Shown here one piece after another: positions 56,227 through 64,000 of a stretch of DNA of 64,000 nucleotides. The notes under the pieces are model-generated. The model did no database searches. It worked only from the letters and a program-made list of their open reading frames with translations, and was not told where the DNA came from. The DNA lies in the NCBI GenBank assembly GCA_015499995.1, contig JADNRV010000172.1, positions 1-64,000 on the forward strand, given 5' to 3'. The stretch's first letter is position 1; each line of letters opens with the position of its first letter. A program made the position numbers and the translations under genes. The stretch comes from Flammula alnicola (lineage: Eukaryota; Basidiomycota; Agaricomycetes; Agaricales; Strophariaceae).

Positions 56227-57236
56227 ATGTCAGTGATTACTGGGGTAGTGCACGTGGATGATAAACGGACCGCTGTACTTAACAGGTGAAGAATATCTAA
56301 CTAGGCCGTCGTGATTCGTGAAATACGAACAGCTAAATTGATGAACGACGGAACGATGATTTGTTAAAGTCGCAGCCAAGCACAACCAAGCACCGGGCCG
56401 CACAACCGAACAAGGGTAATTCCCAACATTATCGATCTGTTGGTCTTTCTCACTCGCGGGCATCTCCCACCTCCATTGTTTCCACAGGTTAACCAACCTC
56501 TAAGTTCACCTCGGACTTCTGTCGTAACTTCTTCTCCTGCTGAAGTGATCGATTTGACGTCGGACGGCCGCAACTTGGTCGTAACTTGGTCTGCATCACC
56601 TTCACACTGGGACTCCGGAGTTCTCGATGACATTGTTGGACGATGCGTTATAAAAGGTACACTGAATGGTGAAAGGATAAAGAGGATTGAATTTGCGTGG
56701 TGTGTTCGTTCGTTCGGTACGTTCGTGCTTGATTTCATCTCATTTCATTCTGTGCTCAATTCATACTGATTCATATTTATTTTCATCAGGCTCCATTGAT
56801 TGGTTCGCGCCTGCACTCATGGATATTGCGAATGTCGCGGCGTCATAGTCAACTTCCTCTACTCCTTTGGATCTTCACATCTCCATCTATGTTACTTGCT
56901 TGTGCAACCCAGAAGCCGTACTCCTGATACCCACCTGCGACGTCACTATCATCCGACCATCTTTATACTGTGTGTTGCGCGATTTAAGTAATCCTCGCAA
57001 ACCAGTCTCAAGGCGAGCTGCCGACAACCCGTCCAACCTCTGATGAATCAAAAAAATCGACATCGATGGTCCAGGATAATGACATCGAGGTCGTAGATTT
57101 TGACGTGAACGTAAACGTCCGCTCGAAATTGCCATCTGTGGAAGATGGAGGAGGGCTATCCGTTTGTGCGAGTGGTCCTGGGGGTCGGATTAGGGAGGCT
57201 GCGAACGCCGTCGCCGGGATACAGATGTCGGGATGA
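56227..57236 (+). CDS. Candidate multi-exon protein with a SUMO-interaction-like motif
   Basis: Exons that join in frame: MSVITGVVHVDDKRTAVLN (56227 on), an exon RSQAQPSTGPHNRTR, then VNQPLSSPRTSVVTSSPAEV, followed by IDLTSDGRNLVVTWSASPSH and an exon ending FAWCVRSF. After the GTACGT intron (about 56,718-56,790) the path is unclear. A last exon probably reads PTTRPTSDESKKSTSMVQ, then DNDIEVVDFDVNVNVRSKL, and ends AANAVAGIQMSG with TGA at 57234. VIDLTSD resembles a SUMO-interacting motif. I recognise no family. The middle exon (about 56,790-57,010) has several possible splice choices, so the full protein cannot be given. It is head to head with the NACHT gene. Confidence 0.42.
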
Positions 57237-57551
57237 GGAGGAGAGTTAGGCGGAGTTGGACTGCACACGAAGATATTCTCTCTGAACGGCGAATATCAGC
57301 TTTATTTTGTATGTATCATATATGTCATGTAATATAAATCACCTGCTCTCAGCTTTATCCGTGCTTCAGGATAGGGCGACTGTCAAACATAAAAGATACA
57401 AAAACACGAAATACCTTGACGTGGTGAGATAAGATAAGATTAGCCAAATTAGGGAACTGTTCGGGTGAGTTGAGTTTCCACTCCACAGTCCTACTCCAGA
57501 ACAAAGAAATCTCAAAGACAATTCGAACACATACCTGGACGACGATGAAAA
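57237..57551. other. Spacer before the first F-box gene
   Basis: AT-rich 3' sequence of the candidate gene (57,300-57,350), then an upstream region of the F-box gene. Nothing else is seen. Confidence 0.45.
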
Positions 57552-59830
57552 ATGCAGCTGCTCAACCTACCCCCAGAGCTCATCGTACAAATCCTCTACA
57601 AACTTCCTCCATCTGACCTCCTTGCATGCCAGCTCACGAACAAATACCTCAGCACCATCATTGGAGAATCTGTGGTTTTACAATACAATCTCGCTCTAAC
57701 CATGGCCAAGGCCGAAGATAATCCCTGCTCCTACGTCAGAAAAGCTCAGGTCACTTCACTCCACCGAGGAAGCATGGGCGTATTTCACGACGTCGGTATA
57801 CCATATTGGTGACACGAAATCAGTCTGGAGTCTATGACTTGACGGTGGGGTGTATTTGCTGAGCGACATGGGGCGTACTGGCCTCCGTTACCTGAAGCTT
57901 CCAGGCAGGGAAGGGGAAGACGCGACGTGGAAGGATGTCAACGCGGGAAAGATGATCGTAGACATCGGTCTTTGCGTATACGAACACGACTTAATGGCCC
58001 TCGTCATGAGGTGAGGTTTCATCGCTCTTGACCCTCTCGAAGTCATACTAAAGGTTTTTGTACTGCTCGTCAGGGACACGCAGGCTTACCGACGACGTTC
58101 GACATAGAGATCGACCTTCTCGAACTCTCAACAAAGAAACCCCATCCGCAGGCGCAAAAGAACCCAATATGTCATGAACCCGCCTTGGGACAAACTTGCT
58201 GTTGCAACTGAGATCGTTGGGAAGCACCTCGTTCTTTTCCTTTGTTACAACAACGCCAATCGATCAGACGATCGCGTTTTCGCTTACGAGTGGCAGTCGA
58301 GTACTCTCAAAACCGTGCGTCCTAGTTTTCTAATATTGGCTCCATACTTCTGACTCTTTAACCGTTGTAGACCTTTCACGCTCCACATCGAAGCTACTCA
58401 GGCCTCATATTCCTCAATGAAGAACTCATCTTGCTACCGAACATGGGCACAAACAGCTCTCTCGATATTTTCCGCATCCCCAAAAAACCCACTCTCGACT
58501 CTCTTGAACAGATCCTTATACTACGACTGCCCGTACTCGCGGATGGGCGCATCTTGAGTGGAATATCCTGTCGCGCAGAACCCAACCCCATCAGTGCAGA
58601 GTCGTATCCAATGATGAAGCAACGGACGAAATCTCGCCAGCATGCAGGAGCTGATGCCGGGAATCCAGACGATCTCTTTCCACAAAAAGGGTTCCTGATG
58701 AAGACTGAAGACGCGATCTGCCTTTTCGAGCTGCGGATTCACGTTTTACAATTGGTCATGTTGGCTGGCGGAGGACTCCATATAAACTTCCAATTTCGGC
58801 ATCGGTTCACGTTCGTGGTGCATCGGAGGGCACTATTGGACGTCGTTTCCAAGTTTTGCGATAACGGAACACCTACGGAGACTCTGGACGGCCCTCTGCG
58901 CCCGTCGTCGTCAGAAGCGATGGGGCAAACTCGTATCGGCGCAGAAGGACCTGCAACGGCCACTACACGTCAGGCTCAAAGCGAAAATGCGGAAGGCTTT
59001 CCTGAATTGATCCAAACAGCTCGATGGGCGCAGTGGGGCCCTCCCATTACCCGCTGGTTCAATTCTGACTCCATTGCTACCCATTGGATTACCACCACTG
59101 CAGGTCAGCGCTGCGTCCGGATGCCAAACAACCCACGCGAGGATGGCGACCGTTACTTCGTACTCGATTTCAACCCAGAAAACGTCAAAAAGATGGCGAA
59201 GTGGTTGAAAACTCAGCCTTCTAGTACGGTACCCGAGGACGGTGCGAAAGAAAGGTTCCATGACGCCGAGAACGGTGGGCGAGAAGACATAGACGATTTC
59301 GAGCAGCTTTCTAATGTTTTCGTGGACGAACATATGGAGACAGAAGAGCAGGAAGAGGAGGCATTCATCACACCTGACGACGCCAACGCATCTTCCATGT
59401 CGACTCGGGCTCTCTCAACCGCGCAGGTCATCGACGCCGAATCAGAAAACGAATCTGACGAATGGGTAGACGCTGAATCTGAAGTATCCTCCGTCGCAGA
59501 CGAGCAGGAAGCTCTAGCCTCCGACGACCCTTTCGACAACGTGCCACCCTCAGAGTTATGGTGTGCCACCGAACCTGGGCAGGTTGGTTCCGCAGAATCG
59601 TTTGCGGTACCTGTGTTGAGCGCATTGCCGTACGTGGCCTGTGCATCTATAGGAAAGTACAAGTTTGATGGTGTCCTGCTGGACGAGGAGCGAGTTATAG
59701 GGGTACACGTGAGTTTTCGTTCGTCCTGGGCCGTGATATTCGTTAATAATAACTCTTACTTCTTGCCTTTGATTCGTAGACTTATGCTACCGGCAACATT
59801 GAACAAAACGATACACATCATTTTGGATGA
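57552..59830 (+). pseudogene. F-box protein with several single-base frame breaks near the N-terminus
   Basis: MQLLNLPPELIVQILYKLPP and DLLACQLTNKYLSTII form an F-box (residues 1-35), the Skp1-binding adaptor region of SCF ubiquitin ligases. After KAQVTS the coding sense moves between frames. EEAWAYFTTSVYHIGD (57766 on) lies in one frame, SGVYDLT (57824) in another, and GVYLLSDMGRTGLRYLKL (57850) is back in the first. A fourth break falls between PHPQAQ and VMNPPWDKLAVATEIV near 58170. The remainder is clean: TFHAPHRSYSGL, LPNMGTNSSLDIF, RWAQWGPPITRWF, WITTTAGQRC. A final intron at 59709-59780 gives GVHTYATGNIEQNDTHHFG, with stop at 59830. An acidic C-terminal stretch lies at about 59280-59530. 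It may be an early pseudogene or carry sequencing indels; the long intact 3' frame argues for caution. Confidence 0.72.
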
Positions 59831-60068
59831 CTCTCGATTGACACATATGAGTTGTATGTACCAATTCATCCGGCTACTCGAGATCATGTAAATTACTAGC
59901 TCCTTAGCCTTCTGGCCATTCTTTTCATTGCTTCTCTACAACGCCGACATATTCGCACTAGAATTCTAGTCTACTTATCGCTGCTGCTCTTTCTTTCTGT
60001 TATGACATGACCACATTCAATACGGTACATGACTTTAAACAAAGACCTTGTCAGGAGCACAGCATTTG

Positions 60069-61564
60069 TCAGGCGACGTAAAACTTGGAAGACTCCAAAA
60101 GATAAATATCAATCCTACAAATATCTGGCAGAAGAACCGAATTCACTTTCTTGACGCAGTTCTGTTCCTCACCCGCGTCACCCATTGGCAAGCCAATGCA
60201 AGCATAACGGAGGAAGGCACAAGGGCCTACGAGTCCAGGTTTCCCGGACGAGGTTCCTGGTACAAGCAAGTGATAACGTGCCATGTCATTTCGTTGTCGA
60301 ATCATGGAAAGTGTGTTGTTTATGTCGACAGAGCCCAACTTGAGCTCCTGTAAATGAGGAAGGATCTCGCCTGTCGCAATATTTTCGATGGTCGTTGCGT
60401 GGAGGTACATCCCGCACGGCAAGTGCAAAATGCGTAGGTTTCTGAGAGCCAGGAAGTATGTTTCCAACGGATGACGTGACCTGGCGCGCTTCTGCCGGAC
60501 GTCATACTTTAGTTTGAAAGGCGGGAATGGCGAAGGAAAGGGCGGACCAAGTTCAGCGATTTTTAACGTCTGCAACGTTTGTGTGGAATAAGCCAGTGTG
60601 TTCAGACACACATCCATGATGTCGAAATGTTCTCGGTATTCGTCACTGAAGTTATGATCAAATGGCGAAGAACTGGGAAGCGAAGAAGGCTGAACAGCCG
60701 TTGGTCGAGGCTCGCATCATGGAGGTTGAGTTGGAGGGCTTGAAGACATGGCATATAAACTGTACCGCCCAGCCTGGGTAAGAGGAGAGCATGAGGCTTG
60801 CGTTCGAATATTATGTGGAAAACCCCTTCAATGAGGGAGTGGGCTGTACGACGCATTATCCATGTGAAAACGTTTGGCGGTATGATGATCCCGCCTAGAT
60901 TGAGGGTCAGCAACTGATTCCATGGCAGGCTGCAGTCGATGGGGTGCCAGTGGATGCGAATATTGTCAAGAAAGCGTAGATGGAATTGGCGAATTCGGGG
61001 CGACGACTGAATCGGTGTCTGATTCGGGAGGAACGAAGAAAGACGAGTTGAGAATTTGGCGATAAACGCGACGTCCAAAAATTCGAGTGAATTGAAAGTC
61101 CTTCCTCCAAGGTTCAGAAACGCGTCCATATCTTCTTCAGTGCAAATAAGGCACCTGAGAGCTCTAACACGGGTGATGTTCGGAAGGATGATGGACTTCA
61201 TAATGCTGATTCTGCCGCGCCCAAACACCATGTCCTCGTGTCGGGTCGGCCTTGTGTCGACTCCAAACAGAGCGAATGGATTGCGTACGAAATCGAGGTA
61301 CAGCAGATTATTTCCACTTCGTCGCAGGCACGCCTCCGACATCTGGAGGAGTTGTGAAGTGTTGCTGAAGGGACCGTACAAAAAAGCGATGCGATCCCAG
61401 AAGGATGGTGTGGACACGAGGATATTTCGCCACTTCGCGCAAGTGTGACCAAGGACGCGTCTCGGTTCGGTGGGTGGCGGGGGTAGTATCACCGGCTCGG
61501 ACACAGAAATTTCGAGAATGCGGCGTACAACAGCATCTGGGAAACTCTGGATGGAAACGCTCAT
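60069..61564 (-). CDS. F-box/LRR-like protein, frame change in the middle
   Basis: Begins MSVSIQSFPDAVVRRILEIS, then HTCAKWRNILVSTPSFWDRI, the usual agaricomycete F-box-like start. Leucine-rich segments follow: SLEFLDVAFIAKF, RQFHLRFLDNIRIHW, LLTLNLGGIIIPPNVF, CLQALQLNLHDASL. This first frame stops at 60602 after SWMCV. A second frame beginning FDIMDVCLNTLAYSTQTL continues with LRILHLPCGMYLHATTIENI and LQELKLGSVDINN to 60069. The two frames overlap by 16 bases and differ by one frame step, so a small intron or a single-base indel near 60,620-60,690 is needed. No clear GT-AG pair fits, so an indel is likelier. The Leu-rich pattern in both halves shows it is one gene. It would act as a substrate receptor for a Skp1-Cullin ligase. 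Confidence 0.68.
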
Positions 61565-62554
61565 CGTGTATGGCGGGGTTGGGTGAATTTGGCGACGGGT
61601 GACCTATCAGATTGCTGGGTGTCGACGTTGTTGTTGTTCTTTGAGAATTGGGCGAAGAAAAGTACAGGGAAAAGGTGAACAAAGACGAATAGAATGTTGT
61701 TGACGTGTCCTATTTTATTTCTAAACAAGAACACCAGTAAGTCGCTTAATGATAGAACGGACCACAGAATATGAACTTACCGCCTGATAGCGACTGAGAG
61801 GGACAATTTTCCTTCGAACGGAGAGAGGAGAGGGCTTTTTAGGGTGGTAAAGAAACGAGCAAAAAACCTGCGCCGTGAGGGTTGTGGCTGTTTGTTTCAG
61901 AAACCTTATTTTGAGGAAGGTCAAATTGAAAAGACCCCCAAATGGTTTCATCCACCCTGCCACTCTTCAAAATGGCGAAAACCTGCCCCAAATACCAGTT
62001 TTCTCACACACGATGCCCCAAGGCGAGCCAATAGTATCCCTTCCCGATGTATTGAGTGCTTTGTGGCTTTTTATTTACATAAACGTGGCCGTGGCATGGA
62101 ATAATCCAAAGGTACCTCCAATCCGCCACTGAGAAAAGGGATTCTGCTTGAGAGTTTGAGGTAATATACACGATGGATCCATTGGCGATGTTAAGCATCA
62201 GAAGTATAATGTACGCGTCAGTAAATAGAGGTTTTGGTGGGTTCGGCGTACTCAAAAATTTCCTGATTACTTGGTACCGGACACCTGGTTTTAAACAAAG
62301 TCTCCGGAAAGGAGGGTTGGGCAGTGTACGTATTGAGGTAAAGGAATGAAGCGGACTACATTTTTTGATCCCTCCGTGGCCAAGAGAGCTCATTACTTGC
62401 GACACCGTACTTTATAAGGTTCTGGCAATGAGGGACATACACCGGAATTCGCCGAACTTCACTGACGCATATGGTAGGAAGCCGAACAGGCCAACAGGAT
62501 TCGAATACGCCACCGATCCATACTGTTATAGTCACCATCGAGAACGGCTACCAC
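61565..62554. other. Spacer between the F-box gene and the peroxidase remnant
   Basis: Upstream region of the minus-strand F-box gene and then AT-rich sequence without a credible gene. Frames of up to 85 codons have no domain. The expected N-terminal half of the peroxidase is not recognisable here. Confidence 0.4.
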
Positions 62555-63012
62555 GGAGGATAATAAATATTGCCCAGACGACTTCAGCATTTAACTTCGA
62601 AAGTTACGCAGCCACAGAACTGAACTTTGGCAACACCACCCCATCGACTTTTTCGTCGATGGCCATCAGGCGGATGGCCAGCTCGATCTCAATGTCACAC
62701 GCGGTTTCTTCCAGAACAGCAGCATGCCGCCCGACTTCATCCGTGCCAACCAATCCATGAGCGGCGATGGTAACCAAGTCGTGGCTGCCGCTCATCCCAC
62801 TGAAGTTTGAACCTGGTCGAAATGTCGGCGGCGTTGACCCCACCTCAGCTGATTTCTCGACGCAGTGTCTACTATACACGAACTTCGTCAATCAAACTAT
62901 TAGGGGACTGCACCCTAACGCGACTGGAGTGTTGCGTGAGGCCCTGAACATTAATTTGAACTTATTTTTCCAGTGCATAAACGGCTCGGGCTGCACCCAA
63001 ACCTTTCCCACG
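62555..63012 (+). pseudogene. Peroxidase_2 (chloroperoxidase/peroxygenase-type) pseudogene, 5'-truncated
   Basis: A run of conserved C-terminal blocks of the heme-thiolate Peroxidase_2 family is split over frames. INIAQTTSAFNFESYAATE is in one frame. IDFFVDGHQADGQLDL, GFFQNSSMPPDFIRANQS and QVVAAAHPTE are in a second. PGRNVGGVDPTSADFSTQ, CLLYTNFVNQTIRGLHP and LREALNINLNLFFQCINGSG are in a third. The last break is a 7-base insertion between HPTE and PGRNVGG that puts a stop in frame. No N-terminal PCP heme-ligand motif or EHD acid-base motif was found upstream. Family members are secreted oxidases. This copy cannot make an intact enzyme unless the sequence is wrong. The family call is by recalled pattern. 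Confidence 0.68.
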
Positions 63013-64000
63013 GTCAGAATTAAAGACATCACGACATGTATTCTTGGGAAGGAAGATCAGATAAGAACTTATTAAGTATGCAGGATATGTGAAATCAACA
63101 CCTTTGATTAAGCAGTATTTCCCGAATGATCTACATATTACAGGTTTTCTCAATAAGATGTCTCTTAGTGGGTTCTACAGCCATTTTAGAATTCGTGCCC
63201 GAATGGACAGCGTAACTATCGGACCAAGTATGGAACTTATTTCCGAAAGCGGAGCATGGAATTTAGGCGGGCCCAGCCGGACTCTGGGACTAAGTAGTGG
63301 CGGACTTCCAAAGGCAGTTTGCGACTTGCCTTCCTTTTCATCTTGCTCGAACTGTCAAGACGTGACCCATTTGCGGGAAATCGACGAATACCACAGATTT
63401 ACCGGTGCATGGGATCCTCGTACGACCGCCCAGATGCAATGTGTGGCGTGACTAGTTGACTGAGCATGATCTCTGGTTCAGGAAGTGATATGAGCATTCT
63501 TATTCTCCAGCACGGAAGACGCAACCGATGAAGGAATACCATATAAATACTAAAAGCTCTCCCATCTATTCTGTCATGTCTCTAACTCCACATTGAATCC
63601 TGGCAACGTCTCAGAGAACAGTTACCCAAAAAACTGAGGAGGCTTTCCTTGACTGACCTCGGATTTTTGGCGTCACTTGAAATCTACTACCGACCTCAAA
63701 GGACCTCTGCACCCACATTTCTCCCCCTCAATCGAGAACTTGAAGGCTTGGATTCAACAAAAGGGACCTTCTGAAACTTTCCTCAATTTCCTCACGGACA
63801 TACTAGGATCTACGTCAGAAGCCTTTCTTCTACACCTATTTCCCCGCCGAGACGAAGGATCCATAATTATGTGGAGGTCGGTGCGGCGATCCCGGTCCCA
63901 TTGCGGAATTTGATTGAAGTCAAAATCCCACGAATCCTCGGTGGGCGGCCCGCCACTTGACTTTCACCATGCGTCTTGCTCACTCTGTCCACCTTCAAAG
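63013..64000. other. Right edge of the window
   Basis: Open frames at 63089-63451 and 63677-63913 have no recognisable domain. Near 63,870-63,960 the frame VEVGAAIPVPLRNLIEVKIP looks protein-like and could be the start of a gene running beyond the window, but this cannot be supported further. Confidence 0.35.

Noticed and set aside
1..64000. CRISPR array or bacterial operon structure
   Set aside because: No regularly spaced direct repeats, and the intron-rich genes show the DNA is eukaryotic.

Overview
The window looks like nuclear DNA of a mushroom-forming basidiomycete (Agaricomycetes). The genes are broken by many 45-65 nt GT-AG introns. The gene families are ones I know as expanded in that group: DUF6699-like proteins, metacaspase-like proteases, a NACHT NTPase, F-box proteins, a berberine-bridge-like FAD oxidase and a Peroxidase_2 remnant. 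One core eukaryotic gene, the spindle checkpoint protein BUB3, anchors the right half. I found no rRNA, tRNA or CRISPR.

Layout. Positions 1-25.5 kb are gene-poor. They hold seven mostly single-exon DUF6699-like paralogs, three on the minus strand (2.3, 4.9, 8.0 kb) and then four on the plus strand (11.9, 16.6, 18.9, 21.9 kb). The spacers are 2-4 kb and show no convincing genes. The copies form two subfamilies, and the last three are close to each other. One of those three has GTG where its siblings have the ATG start. Positions 25.6-38.8 kb hold four intron-rich metacaspase-like genes, all on the plus strand, each with recognisable catalytic His and Cys motifs. A 558 bp MITE lies between copies two and three. 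Positions 39.3-43 kb hold a damaged short-chain dehydrogenase and a secreted FAD-linked oxidase, both on the minus strand. Positions 44.7-48.2 kb hold BUB3 and a multi-pass membrane protein. Positions 48.4-51.8 kb hold two DNA-transposon-like elements 12 bp apart between their duplications: a 1.19 kb hAT-like foldback element with an 8 bp target duplication, and a 2.2 kb element with terminal inverted repeats and a 7 bp duplication. Positions 52.7-64 kb hold a weakly MIF4G-like ORF, a NACHT gene, a candidate nuclear-type protein head to head with it, two F-box genes (one with several frame changes) and a Peroxidase_2 pseudogene.

How the parts may work together. The array of seven unknown-function DUF6699 genes next to four caspase-like proteases, with a NACHT STAND-type NTPase about 15 kb beyond them, resembles a fast-evolving accessory region. 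A role in self/non-self recognition or regulated cell death is inference only; the sequence shows only co-location. All exon coordinates were derived by eye from splice signals and alignment among paralogs, so individual exon ends carry uncertainty.
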